This document shows positions 1 through 7,521 of a DNA stretch of 54,656 nucleotides, in pieces. Below the pieces are notes generated by a model, which searched no databases, was not told where the DNA came from, and saw nothing but the letters and a program-made list of their open reading frames with translations. How positions within the stretch are numbered: position 1 is the stretch's first letter; each line of letters opens with the position of its first letter. The position numbers were made by a program, and so were the translations under genes. The stretch covers positions 1 through 54,656 of the forward strand of contig JAKPXO010000456.1 in the NCBI GenBank assembly GCA_029567505.1. The letters are read 5' to 3'. Source of the stretch: Acidobacteriota bacterium. GTDB lineage: Bacteria; Acidobacteriota; Thermoanaerobaculia; UBA5066.

Positions 1-606
1 CAGGTTCCAGACGACGGCCGCGAGCCCCCCGACGAATGGGATGACGTTCGCGAGCTGCGAGACGGACGCGTAGGAGACGACGCGGAACGTCCCCTCGAAC
101 CCCGAGGTCGAGTCCTTCGTGGCACCGACGATCATGAAGGCGAGGTGGTAGATCGCCGCGCCGATGAAGAGCCCGACCAGGACGAAGATCGGTGCGAGAC
201 CGACCTGGATCAGCAGGGCCGCCGTGTTCGTCGCGAACGCCCCGGCCATCTTCTCCTTCATGTCGGCCGGGAGGAATGCGACCCACGCGTTGCCGAAGAG
301 GCCGCTCCAGATCGTGGAGACCGCGATGCCGATCCACGAGACGAGGATCGCGAAGATGAGCGGCTCGGCGAAGTCGCCCTTCTCCTTCGTCCGCCGCCAG
401 GCGTCGGCCGGGTTCGTCACGAACAGCTTGATCGTCTCGACGAAGGCGTTCAGGAACCCGAGCTCGGCGCGGTGCTCCCACGGGAGGCCGGCGAGCGCCG
501 GGCCGCCGGGCGGGGGCGTCTGCCAGCCTCCTCCCGCGGGCGGGGGTGGCATGGGCGGAGGAGGCAGGGGCGGGGCCGGAGGGAAGCCCGGAGTGTCGCT
601 CGACAT
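1..606 (-). CDS. YIP1-family integral membrane protein (C-terminus beyond window)
   Basis: The frame is open from an ATG at 606 to the left edge, giving 202 residues, so the 3' end is missing. The first ~35 residues are a proline/glycine-rich cytoplasmic-type leader. Next comes an amphipathic stretch (AFVETIKLFVTNPADAW), then hydrophobic segments at roughly residues 75-95, 120-145 and 180-202. A glycine-rich loop follows the second segment (GATKDSTSGFEGTFRVVSY). This layout, with polar FxxTFRVVSYAS-like residues before a hydrophobic VIPFVGG segment, is typical of bacterial YIP1 (PF04893) proteins. Their role is not established. The start is supported by a TAGAAT box 7 bp upstream and there is no Shine-Dalgarno. 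The gene lies 32 bp downstream of the epimerase-like gene but appears to have its own promoter. The family call comes from motif recognition only. Confidence 0.72.
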   Translation of the reverse strand, partial: MSSDTPGFPPAPPLPPPPMPPPPAGGGWQTPPPGGPALAGLPWEHRAELGFLNAFVETIKLFVTNPADAWRRTKEKGDFAEPLIFAILVSWIGIAVSTIWSGLFGNAWVAFLPADMKEKMAGAFATNTAALLIQVGLAPIFVLVGLFIGAAIYHLAFMIVGATKDSTSGFEGTFRVVSYASVSQLANVIPFVGGLAAVVWNL

Positions 607-613
607 GCGGTCG

Positions 614-619
614 ATTCTA
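614..619 (-). promoter_or_regulatory. -10 box (TAGAAT) of the YIP1 gene, leaderless type
   Basis: TAGAAT on the minus strand ends 7 bp before the ATG at 606. No Shine-Dalgarno sits between them and no good -35 was seen. Transcription would begin at or next to the start codon. Confidence 0.5.
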
Positions 620-637
620 TCGAACGCGGGAGCAGGC

Positions 638-1309
638 TCAGGACGCGAGCCGATGGATCTCGTCGTTCTCGACGACGCGGACGCCCCGAAGCGGCTGCCC
701 GGCGATCGCGAGGAGAGCCGCCGCGACCGCGTCGGCAGGGACGGGTCGCCACTTCGCGAGCGGTCCGGCGAGGCCCCACGGGACGATGCGCGTGACGGCC
801 GCGGCCGCCCGCTCCGCCGGGCGCGTCTCGGGCCGCTCCCCGAGGAGGAGCGACGGCCGGACGAGCGCGAGGCCCTCGAACCCGAGCGCGCGGAGCGCCT
901 CCTCCGCCTCCCCCTTCACCCGGTTGTAGAAGACACGGGAGCGCGGATCGGCGCCGAGGGCGCTGACGCCGAGGAAGCGGGTCGCCCCCGCCCGGCGCGC
1001 CGCTCGCGCGAACCCGACGACGGCGTCGAGGTCGACCGCGCGGAACGCCTCCGGCGAGCCCGCCTTCGCCATCGTCGTCCCGAGCGCGCAGAACGCCGTG
1101 CCGGCGCGCGGGAGGTCGACCCTCTCGAGACGCGCGAAGTCGGCGACGACCACGTCGGGGCGTGGGGAGACGGGCTCCAGGGGGCGGCGGACGACCGCCA
1201 CGACCCGCGGCCCGCCGGGCGTCGCGAGGAGGCGTCGAAGGAGGGCGCCCCCGACGAGCCCGGTGGCCCCGGCGACGAGGACCGCCGCCCGGCCGGCGCG
1301 ATCCGTCAC
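638..1309 (-). CDS. NAD(P)-binding epimerase/reductase-like protein (atypical SDR, TIP30/NmrA-like)
   Basis: 223 residues from a GTG at 1309 that overlaps the stop of the macro-domain gene (GTGA), implying translational coupling. The N-terminal Rossmann motif is clear: [19 protein letters not shown] carries the GxxGxxG of extended or atypical short-chain dehydrogenases. Further on are [13 protein letters not shown] and a [16 protein letters not shown] segment whose Tyr-x-x-x-Lys (YNRVK) matches the SDR active-site pair. The [13 protein letters not shown] segment is typical of nucleoside-diphosphate-sugar epimerase-like proteins of the TIP30/YbjT group. Length (about 210-220) fits that group. 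Substrate is unknown. Pairing with an ADP-ribose-handling macro protein suggests a small nucleotide-metabolite or repair unit, but that is inference. Confidence 0.8.
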   Translation of the reverse strand: MTDRAGRAAVLVAGATGLVGGALLRRLLATPGGPRVVAVVRRPLEPVSPRPDVVVADFARLERVDLPRAGTAFCALGTTMAKAGSPEAFRAVDLDAVVGFARAARRAGATRFLGVSALGADPRSRVFYNRVKGEAEEALRALGFEGLALVRPSLLLGERPETRPAERAAAAVTRIVPWGLAGPLAKWRPVPADAVAAALLAIAGQPLRGVRVVENDEIHRLAS

Positions 1310-1854
1310 GACGCGAGCTCCTTCTCCGCCGCCCGGTACGCCGCGAGGTCCCTCTCGCTGAAGGTGACGACCTTCACCGACCTCACGCACCGCGACGCCG
1401 CGAGGAAGGCCCGGATCTCCCTCAGCGCGATCCGGCTCGCCCGCTCGATCGGGAATCCGTAGATCCCCGTCGCGATCGACGGGAACGCGACGCTCGCAAG
1501 GCCGGCCTCCTCGGCGAGCCGGAGCGACGCGCGGTAGCAGCACGCCAGCGTCTCGTCCTCTCCCGCGCCTCCGCCGCGCCAGACCGGTCCGACGGTGTGA
1601 ATGACGTGCCGGGCCGGAAGCCGGTGGCCTCCGGTCATCCGTGCCTCGCCGGGAGGACAGCCTCCGATCCCGGCGCACTCCGCGAGGAGACCGGGGCCCG
1701 CGGCCGCGTGGATCGCCCCGTCCACGCCGCCGCCGCCGAGGAGCGACGGGTTGGCGGCGTTCACGATCGCGTCCACCGGCTCAAGCGTGAGGTCTCCGAG
1801 CCCGACGACGAGCCCGAAGGTCCCCGCGCGATCCCGCCTCGTTGGACGCGGCAC
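1306..1854 (-). CDS. Macro-domain protein (O-acetyl-ADP-ribose deacetylase type)
   Basis: 182 residues, one macro domain filling residues ~13-175. Diagnostic motifs are the N-terminal [20 protein letters not shown], the [14 protein letters not shown] loop that carries the catalytic-type Asn/Asp residues of YmdB/MacroD enzymes, the [12 protein letters not shown] strand, and the second ligand loop [10 protein letters not shown]. Such proteins bind ADP-ribose and hydrolyse O-acetyl-ADP-ribose or mono-ADP-ribosyl esters in the cytoplasm. The start is GTG at 1854 with a TAGAAT box 6 bp upstream and no Shine-Dalgarno, so a leaderless message is likely. It is the first gene of a two-gene unit with the epimerase-like gene, overlapping it by 4 bp. 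Confidence 0.9.
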   Translation of the reverse strand: MPRPTRRDRAGTFGLVVGLGDLTLEPVDAIVNAANPSLLGGGGVDGAIHAAAGPGLLAECAGIGGCPPGEARMTGGHRLPARHVIHTVGPVWRGGGAGEDETLACCYRASLRLAEEAGLASVAFPSIATGIYGFPIERASRIALREIRAFLAASRCVRSVKVVTFSERDLAAYRAAEKELAS

Positions 1855-1860
1855 GATTCG

Positions 1861-1866
1861 ATTCTA
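1861..1866 (-). promoter_or_regulatory. -10 box (TAGAAT) of the macro-domain gene, leaderless type
   Basis: TAGAAT on the minus strand, 6 bp before the GTG at 1854. The interval cgaatc has no ribosome-binding site. Confidence 0.5.
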
Positions 1867-1884
1867 TTCCGGGGGGTCGAGCCC

Positions 1885-3312
1885 CTACGGCGAGAGAAGG
1901 GGCTCGAGCTCCACGGGGACCGACGTGAAGCGGAGCCTCACCGGTCCGCCGTCGGGCGACGGAAGGACCTTGGCGTAGAGCTCGCCCGGGAGGAGCCCGC
2001 CGGGACCGACGATGCGGAGCTTCAGGTCGGAGAGCACCTCGACCGTCGCGCTCGTGAGGATCGCGGCGCCGCGCGGCGAGAGCGCGACGACCTCGGCCGG
2101 CTCCTCGACACGCGCGACGTGCTTCCCCTCGAGCACCGTGAAGACCGCCTTCAGCGGCGGGTCGACCGGCCGCATCTCCTCCGCGCGCCGCCCGAGGTGA
2201 AGGTGCGGCGCCTCGACGAGCCCGAGTAGGTCGTGGACCCGGAGCGGCTCCGGGAAGCCCTTCGCCCGGACCGCGAGCGAGAGGCCGGTCACGATCCCGT
2301 GCCCGGCCTCTCCCAGCGTCCGCTCCGAGATCAGGACCTGGCCACCGCAGGTGAAGGCCTCGATCCGCGCGAGGAGGTTCACCTGGCTCCCCACGGCGCC
2401 GTACTTCGCGCGCTTCTCCGAGCCGATGTTCCCGACGACGACCTCTCCCGTGTGGACGGCGATCCCCATCTCGACGGCGGGGAGGCCCTCGCTCCGGTTC
2501 CTCGCGTTCACGTCCTCCATCCCCTTCTGCATCGCCAGCGCGCAGGCGAGCGCGCGCCGGGCGTCGTCCGGGCGGGCGACCGGGGCGCCGAAGAACCCGA
2601 GGACGGAGTCGCCGATGAACTCGTCGATCGTGCCGTCCCAGGAGAGGATCACGTCGGCCATCGTCCCGAGGTAGTTGTTGATGACCCTCACGACCTGTTC
2701 CGGCTCGAGCCGCTCGGCGATCGCCGAGAAGCCCCGCAGGTCCGACATGAGCATCGTGACCTTCCGCTTCTCGCCCCCCAGCCGGAGTCCGTCCGGCGAT
2801 TCCAGGAGCTCGGCCACGACCGCCTCGGAGAGGTAGCGCCCGAACGTCTCCTGGATGAAGCGGTTCCTCGTCTTGAGCTGCTCGGCGAGCTCCTCGATCT
2901 CCAGCAGGTGGGCCGCCACGACGTCGTCGAGCCGCTTGGAGGCGAGCGACGCGCGGAGGCGCGCCCGGAGGAGGACCGGGTCGAACGGCTTCGCGAGGTA
3001 GTCGGCCGCCCCCATCTCGATGCAGCGGACGACGCTCTCCATCTCCTCGAGCGCCGAGACGACGATGACGGGGACGGAGCGGAGACGCTCGTCGGCCTTG
3101 ATCGTCCGGAGGACCTCGAAGCCGTCCATCACCGGCATGACGAGGTCGAGGAGGACGACGTCGAACCCGTCCGTCCGGAGGAGGCGGAGCGCCTCGCGAC
3201 CGTCGGCCGCCATCCCCGCCGCGTACCCCTGGGCCTCGAGGCTCCCGACGAGGATGGCGCGGTTCACCGGGTCGTCGTCGACGACGAGGACCCGCCCGTC
3301 CTCGGCGCTCAC
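1885..3312 (-). CDS. Response regulator-class III nucleotide cyclase with PilZ-like C-terminus
   Basis: 475 residues from GTG at 3312. The open frame extends to an ATG at 3408, but that ATG overlaps a TAGAAT -10 box and the extra 32 residues are Arg/Gly-rich, so the GTG after GGGGGC is preferred. Residues ~7-125 form a receiver domain (acidic pair D12/D13, phospho-acceptor D56 in LLDLVMP, K108 in AKPF). A helical linker follows, then a class III cyclase (~183-365): metal-binding D191 (MSDLRGF) and D235 (FIGDS), transition-state N312 and R316 (VNLLAR). The position that is Lys in adenylyl cyclases is E231 and its Asp/Thr partner is G305, a pattern closer to guanylyl cyclases. Residues ~385-475 resemble a PilZ fold (FTVLEGKHVARVEEPAEV). 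It likely produces a cyclic nucleotide on phosphorylation by an unlinked kinase. Confidence 0.85.
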   Translation of the reverse strand: MSAEDGRVLVVDDDPVNRAILVGSLEAQGYAAGMAADGREALRLLRTDGFDVVLLDLVMPVMDGFEVLRTIKADERLRSVPVIVVSALEEMESVVRCIEMGAADYLAKPFDPVLLRARLRASLASKRLDDVVAAHLLEIEELAEQLKTRNRFIQETFGRYLSEAVVAELLESPDGLRLGGEKRKVTMLMSDLRGFSAIAERLEPEQVVRVINNYLGTMADVILSWDGTIDEFIGDSVLGFFGAPVARPDDARRALACALAMQKGMEDVNARNRSEGLPAVEMGIAVHTGEVVVGNIGSEKRAKYGAVGSQVNLLARIEAFTCGGQVLISERTLGEAGHGIVTGLSLAVRAKGFPEPLRVHDLLGLVEAPHLHLGRRAEEMRPVDPPLKAVFTVLEGKHVARVEEPAEVVALSPRGAAILTSATVEVLSDLKLRIVGPGGLLPGELYAKVLPSPDGGPVRLRFTSVPVELEPLLSP

Positions 3313-3406
3313 GTCTGCCCCCGGTCGTCCATCCGTCCCTCCGCGGTTCCGGGCGGGCCCCGCCTCCGACCCCACGGCCCCGCCTCGGCCTCGTCGTCTC
3401 CCGGTC

Positions 3407-3412
3407 ATTCTA
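3407..3412 (-). promoter_or_regulatory. -10 box (TAGAAT) upstream of the REC-cyclase gene
   Basis: TAGAAT on the minus strand. It overlaps the upstream in-frame ATG (3406-3408), so transcription would start near 3400 and the GTG at 3312 is the likelier start. It is divergent from the mgtE promoter. Confidence 0.4.
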
Positions 3413-3429
3413 GGCCGGCCGGTCCGGAC

Positions 3430-3435
3430 TAAACT
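3430..3435 (+). promoter_or_regulatory. -10 box (TAAACT) of mgtE, leaderless type
   Basis: TAAACT lies 8 bp before the GTG at 3444 with no Shine-Dalgarno between. It sits back-to-back with the TAGAAT box of the cyclase gene. Confidence 0.4.
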
Positions 3436-3443
3436 CGCCGACG

Positions 3444-4814
3444 GTGCGGATCGGAGAGCTCCTCGGCCCCGACGTCCTCGAGATCGTCCGTGAGGACCCC
3501 GCGGCGCTCCGCGAGGGGCTGCTCGAGTTCCACCCGGCCGACGTCGCCGACCTCCTCGCGGCGATTCCGCGGGAGGACCGGATCCCCGTCCTCGAGCAGC
3601 TCCACGAGGAGCAGCTCGGAGGCGTCCTCTCGTACCTCGGAGGCGGAGTCCTTCGGATGGGGCTGACCCGGCTCCCGCCCGCGAAGATCGCCCAGGCCCT
3701 CGACTCCCTCGAGCCCGACGACGCGGCGCGACTCCTCTCGTTCCTCCCCGAGGAAAGGCGCCTCCCGGTCCTCGCCCGGATGTCGGCCAAGGACGCCGCG
3801 GCGGCGCGAGGCCTCCTCGCCTGGGAGCCCGGAACGGCCGGCCGGCTGATGACCGACCGCTTCGTGAAGGTGAGCCCGGACTGGAGCGTCTCCGAGACGA
3901 TGGCCCACCTCCGGAAGATCGACCCCGAGGTCGCCACCGTGGCCGACCTCTACGCGGTCGACGAGAAGGGACGGCTCGTCGGGGTCACCTCCCTCCGGAA
4001 GCTCTTCCCCGCGGAGCCCGGCCGGAAGGTCTGGGAGCTGATGACGCACGACGTCATCTCCGTCGCGCCGGACACGCCGCAGGAGGAGGTCGCCCGCCTC
4101 GTCGCCAAGTACGGCTTCAACGCGATGCCGGTCGTCGGCGAAGACGGGAAGGCGCTCGGCGTCGTCACGGTGGACGACGTCGTCGACGTCCTCGTCGCGC
4201 GCGAGACCGAGGCCGCCCTCGCGATGGGCGCGGTCGCCGCGCCGAGCGACCCCGACGAGAAGCACGAGTTCGAGTATTTCGGCGCGCCCCTCTGGCGGGT
4301 CGTCAAGAGCCGGCTCGGGTGGCTCCTGCTGCTGTTCATCGCGGGGACGCTCACCGGCTCCGTGCTGAAGCACTTCGAGGGCGAGCTCTCGAAAGTCGTC
4401 GCGCTCTCGTTCTTCATCCCGCTCATCATCGGCACCGGGGGGAACGCGGGAAGCCAGACGGTCTCCACGATCATCCGGGCGCTCGCCCTGAAGCAGGTGA
4501 AGGTGAAGGACGCGCTCCGGGTCTGCCTCCGGGAGATGAGCTCCGGGCTGATCCTCGGAGGGATCCTCTGCGCCGTCGCCGTCGGGCGCGTCTCTCTCTG
4601 GGGCGTCGGCGGGAGCCTCGCCCTGACGGTCGGGCTGACGATCCTGGCCGTCTGCGTCTGGGCGAACGCGATCGCGGCCCTCGTCCCGCTCCTCGCGGAG
4701 CGGTTCGACTTCGACCCGACCGTCGCCTCCGCCCCGCTCATCACGACGCTCGTCGACGCGACCGGCCTCGCGATCTACATGGTCATCGCGAAGGCGATCC
4801 TTCCCGGGATCTGA
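3444..4814 (+). CDS. mgtE: Magnesium channel MgtE
   Basis: 456 residues from GTG, the normal MgtE length. Residues 1-130 form the acidic alpha-helical MgtE-N domain (FHPADVADLLAAIP; PDDAARLLSFLP). Two CBS domains follow (~135-255, with MTDRFVKVSPDWSVSETM and MTHDVISVAPDTPQEEV), then a plug helix and five membrane segments (~290-456). The conserved pore segment is visible as FFIPLIIGTGGNAGSQ, and the last helices contain VDATGLAIYM. The CBS and N domains sense cytosolic Mg2+ and close the inner-membrane channel at high concentration. The gene stands alone, divergent from the cyclase gene and convergent with the DUF4412-type gene. A GC-rich hairpin follows the stop. Confidence 0.97.
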   Translation: MRIGELLGPDVLEIVREDPAALREGLLEFHPADVADLLAAIPREDRIPVLEQLHEEQLGGVLSYLGGGVLRMGLTRLPPAKIAQALDSLEPDDAARLLSFLPEERRLPVLARMSAKDAAAARGLLAWEPGTAGRLMTDRFVKVSPDWSVSETMAHLRKIDPEVATVADLYAVDEKGRLVGVTSLRKLFPAEPGRKVWELMTHDVISVAPDTPQEEVARLVAKYGFNAMPVVGEDGKALGVVTVDDVVDVLVARETEAALAMGAVAAPSDPDEKHEFEYFGAPLWRVVKSRLGWLLLLFIAGTLTGSVLKHFEGELSKVVALSFFIPLIIGTGGNAGSQTVSTIIRALALKQVKVKDALRVCLREMSSGLILGGILCAVAVGRVSLWGVGGSLALTVGLTILAVCVWANAIAALVPLLAERFDFDPTVASAPLITTLVDATGLAIYMVIAKAILPGI

Positions 4815-4832
4815 GCGGGGTGGAGACGCGAA

Positions 4833-4855
4833 CGCCGCCGGCGCTGCCGGCGGCG
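4833..4855. terminator. Hairpin between convergent genes
   Basis: A perfect 10-bp stem (cgccgccggc / gccggcggcg) with a 3-nt loop lies 18 bp after the mgtE stop and 31 bp before the stop of the opposing gene. No T-tract follows on either strand, so it is a candidate bidirectional terminator or 3'-end stabiliser. Confidence 0.5.
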
Positions 4856-4886
4856 TCGCGGGGCCCGGGCGGAAGGCGGCGCGGCG

Positions 4887-5684
4887 TCAGCGGCCGCCGC
4901 CCCCCTGCTTCTTCATCATCTGCTCGAACATCTTCCGCTGCTCGGGCGTCAGGTTCTTCATCGCGTCGTCGATCTGCTTCTGCTGCTCGGGGGACATCAT
5001 CGTCCCCATCATGCTCGTCTCCCGGTAGCCGGCCGGGATCTCGAAGGTCGACGCGGGGAGCGCCTTCTTCTCGGCCTTGACCAGCTCCCAGGTCATCGTC
5101 GCCTCGGACTTCCCGCGCTGCCGGATGGCCATGCGGATCGGCATCCCCTCGAGCCCGTTCGCCTTGAGCGCCTTCTCGAGCCCGTGCGCCGAGGCGTCCC
5201 GGCGTCCGGCGCTGAGGAGGCCGGCCGAGCCGAGGATCTCCTTCGAGACGCAGACCTCGTTCTCGGTCTCCCCGCCCTCCTCGCTGACGAGAGCCCTCTC
5301 GCAGGCGTAGCCGGCGACCCTGTCGGAGCCGAGCCGCTTCACGGCCCACTTCTTCTCCCGCTCCGACGCCGGGATCGCCTTCTGCATCTCCTTCACGTCG
5401 ATCCGGGCGTAGCTCTTCTGCGCGTCGTTGAGCATGTAGGAGACGTCCGGCTCGGAGGTTCGGGTCAGGATCGTCATCTTCATCGCGCCCTGGCCCGCCT
5501 GCCGGAGCTGCGCGTTCGTCATCTCGATCTGCATCCGGGCGCCTGCCTTCCCGACGAGCGCCTTCGAGGTGCCGTTCGCGTCCTTGCCGCTGATCTTCAT
5601 CTCGAGAGAGCCCTCCCACTGCGCCGTCGCGGCGAGCGGGAGGAGGAGGAGCGCACCGAGGGAAATCCGGAGGATGGTCTTCAC
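4887..5684 (-). CDS. Periplasmic DUF4412-like protein
   Basis: 265 residues from GTG at 5684, preceded by a clear AAAGGAG Shine-Dalgarno. The N-terminus is a signal peptide (short basic start, LGALLLLPLAATA, cleavage near residue 21). The mature protein begins with GSLEMKIS, contains a YMLNDAQKSYARIDVKEM segment and a pair of Cys residues in YACERALV...NEVCVSKE, and has a TFEIPAGYRE strand near the end. These features match DUF4412 proteins, whose function is unknown but which adopt an LolA/LolB-like outer-membrane-associated beta fold. The C-terminal ~35 residues are Met/Gln/Lys-rich (PEQQKQIDDAMKNLTPEQRK), a likely amphipathic helix, ending in GGGGR. A TAGACT box lies about 50 bp upstream, so this gene has a normal leader. 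Confidence 0.72.
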   Translation of the reverse strand: MKTILRISLGALLLLPLAATAQWEGSLEMKISGKDANGTSKALVGKAGARMQIEMTNAQLRQAGQGAMKMTILTRTSEPDVSYMLNDAQKSYARIDVKEMQKAIPASEREKKWAVKRLGSDRVAGYACERALVSEEGGETENEVCVSKEILGSAGLLSAGRRDASAHGLEKALKANGLEGMPIRMAIRQRGKSEATMTWELVKAEKKALPASTFEIPAGYRETSMMGTMMSPEQQKQIDDAMKNLTPEQRKMFEQMMKKQGGGGR

Positions 5685-5732
5685 GGAAATCTCCTTTCAC
5701 GGGACCGGGGCTCGCGCCGCGGCGAGGGAGAG

Positions 5733-5738
5733 AGTCTA
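5733..5738 (-). promoter_or_regulatory. -10 box (TAGACT) of the DUF4412-like gene
   Basis: TAGACT on the minus strand, about 48 bp before the GTG at 5684. This gene has both a leader and a Shine-Dalgarno, in contrast to the leaderless genes in the window. Confidence 0.4.
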
Positions 5739-5815
5739 TCCCCGGCGACCCCGGCCGGCGGTGACGGGCGGCACCCGTTCGGAGCGCCCGGAATGCGGAC
5801 GCTCCGCGGGGCGCG

Positions 5816-5821
5816 CAGAAT
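5816..5821 (+). promoter_or_regulatory. -10-like box (CAGAAT) of the small methyltransferase gene
   Basis: CAGAAT lies 6 bp before the ATG at 5828 with no ribosome-binding site between. It is a weaker match than the TAGAAT boxes. Confidence 0.3.
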
Positions 5822-5827
5822 TCGCCC

Positions 5828-6442
5828 ATGCCGCGCACGCCCGCTCCGGAGAAGCTCTACGATGCCGCCTACTTCGCCCGCTGGTACCACGACCCGCGCG
5901 AGCGCGCCGCCCGCGCCGCGGTCGTCCGGCGGAAGGCCGCGCTCGCCCTTGCCGCCGCCGAGCACCTCCTCGAGCGCCCGCTCCGGAACGTCCTCGACGT
6001 CGGCTGCGGCGAGGCCCCGTGGCGGGCCGCGCTCCTCCGCCTCCGGCCGCGCCTCCGCTACGTGGGCGTCGAGCCGAGCTCCTGGGCGTCGGCCCGCGGA
6101 GCCGCGCGCGGCGTCGTGCGCGGCGGCCTCGACGACCTCGAGCGGCTCTCTCTCGGCGGGCCGTTCGACCTCGTCGTCTGCTCCGACGTCCTCCACTACG
6201 TGGGCGACGCCCAGCTGCGGCGCGGCCTCGCCGCGATGGCGTCGCTCGCGCGCGGCCTCCTCTGGCTCGAGGCGTTCACGTCCGAGGACGACTTCGAAGG
6301 GGACGTCGACGGCTTCGTCCGGCGCTCCCCGCGAGCCTACAGGTCGGTCTTCCGCCGCGCCGGCCTCGTCCCGCTCGGCCTCTTCCTCCACGCCTCGCCC
6401 GCGCTCGCGCCCCGCGTCGTCGCGCTCGAACGCGGCTCCTGA
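5828..6442 (+). CDS. Class I SAM-dependent methyltransferase
   Basis: 204 residues. The Rossmann-like methyltransferase core has motif I NVLDVGCGEAPWRAALL (residues ~54-70), an acidic ribose-binding end of strand 2 (YVGVEPS), motif IV-like FDLVVCSDVLHYV and a later GLLWLEAFTSEDDF. The N-terminus LYDAAYFARWYHDPRER resembles the start of many small-molecule methyltransferases of the Methyltransf_25/12 type. The substrate cannot be told from sequence. The gene is monocistronic. Its TGA directly abuts the stop of the opposing pdxA gene, the two stops forming TGATCA. Confidence 0.85.
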   Translation: MPRTPAPEKLYDAAYFARWYHDPRERAARAAVVRRKAALALAAAEHLLERPLRNVLDVGCGEAPWRAALLRLRPRLRYVGVEPSSWASARGAARGVVRGGLDDLERLSLGGPFDLVVCSDVLHYVGDAQLRRGLAAMASLARGLLWLEAFTSEDDFEGDVDGFVRRSPRAYRSVFRRAGLVPLGLFLHASPALAPRVVALERGS

Positions 6443-7456
6443 TCAGGCCGTCCGGCCACGCACGGCGAACGCGTGCCTCGCCGCCGCCCGGATCGCCTCC
6501 TCCATGCTCGTCGCGCTCGCGCGCCCGGTCCCGGCGAGGTCGAACGCCGTCCCGTGGTCGACGGAGGTCCGGAGGAAGGGCAGGCCGCAGGTCATCGAGA
6601 CGGTGCGCTCGAAGTCGTACATCTTCGCGGCGACGTGCCCCTGGTCGTGGTAGAGCGAGAGGACCGCGTCGAAGCGCCCGTGCGCCGCGTGCCAGAAGAC
6701 GGAGTCGGCCGGGAGAGGCCCGGATGCGTCGATCCCCTCCTCCCTCGCGCGCACCACGGCCGGGACCAGCTCCTTCTCCTCCTCGTCACCGAAGAGCCCG
6801 TGCTCGCCGCCGTGCGGGTTCAGCGCCGCCACGGCGATCCGCGGCGCGGCGACACCCAGCGTCCGGAGAGCCGCGGCGGCGCCGCGCAGGGTCGCGAGCA
6901 CCCGCGCCGCCGCGACCTGCCGGAGCGCCTCGGCGAGCGAGAGATGCCTCGTGAGGAAGAAGATCCGGAGCCCTCTCGTCTCGAAGAGCGTGAGCGGCTC
7001 GAGCGTCCCGGTCCGCTCCGCGAAGATCTCCGTGTGCCCGATCTGGGAAACACCCGCCGCGCGCAGGGCCTCCTTGCTCACGGGGGCCGTCGCGACGGCA
7101 TCGACCTCGCCGGCGAGGGCGAGGTCGATCGCGACGACGATCGACTCGTATGCGGCCCGCCCGGCCGGAGCCTGGACCCGTCCCCAGTCGATGGCATCGA
7201 TCCCGTAGGCCGGGACGTCGACGACCTCGACCCGACCGGCCTTTCCCGTCGCCGCGCCGGGACGCTCTACGGGGACGACCTCGAGCACGGCTCCCGTCGT
7301 CGCGAGGGCTCGCGCCACGACCCGCCGGTCGCCGACGACGACCGGCACGCAGACGGCCCCCAGCTCCCCCCCGGCGAGGGCCTTCACGACGACTTCCGGA
7401 CCGATCGAGGCGGGGTCGCCGAGGGTGACGGCGACGACGGGACGGACTTCGGGCAT
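6443..7456 (-). CDS. pdxA: 4-hydroxythreonine-4-phosphate dehydrogenase PdxA
   Basis: 337 residues, the usual PdxA length, from ATG at 7456 preceded by GGAAG. The enzyme oxidises 4-phosphohydroxy-L-threonine with NAD+ in the DXP-dependent pyridoxal phosphate pathway. The metal-binding histidines of the family are identifiable at H171 (LTRHLSL), H215 (LNPHGGEHG) and H270 (SLYHDQGH). The N-terminal TLGDPASIGPEVVVKAL and the C-terminal LRTSVDHGTAFDLAGTG are signature PdxA segments, as is IGHTEIFAERTG around residue 140. No other vitamin B6 gene is near. It is divergent from the S9 peptidase gene, with a 65-bp gap. Confidence 0.95.
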   Translation of the reverse strand: MPEVRPVVAVTLGDPASIGPEVVVKALAGGELGAVCVPVVVGDRRVVARALATTGAVLEVVPVERPGAATGKAGRVEVVDVPAYGIDAIDWGRVQAPAGRAAYESIVVAIDLALAGEVDAVATAPVSKEALRAAGVSQIGHTEIFAERTGTLEPLTLFETRGLRIFFLTRHLSLAEALRQVAAARVLATLRGAAAALRTLGVAAPRIAVAALNPHGGEHGLFGDEEEKELVPAVVRAREEGIDASGPLPADSVFWHAAHGRFDAVLSLYHDQGHVAAKMYDFERTVSMTCGLPFLRTSVDHGTAFDLAGTGRASATSMEEAIRAAARHAFAVRGRTA

Positions 7457-7521
7457 CGCTTTCGCTTCCGGCAGGATGATCCCACGACGACGCCAGGCCG
7501 GCAGACCCGCACGAGGTGAGC

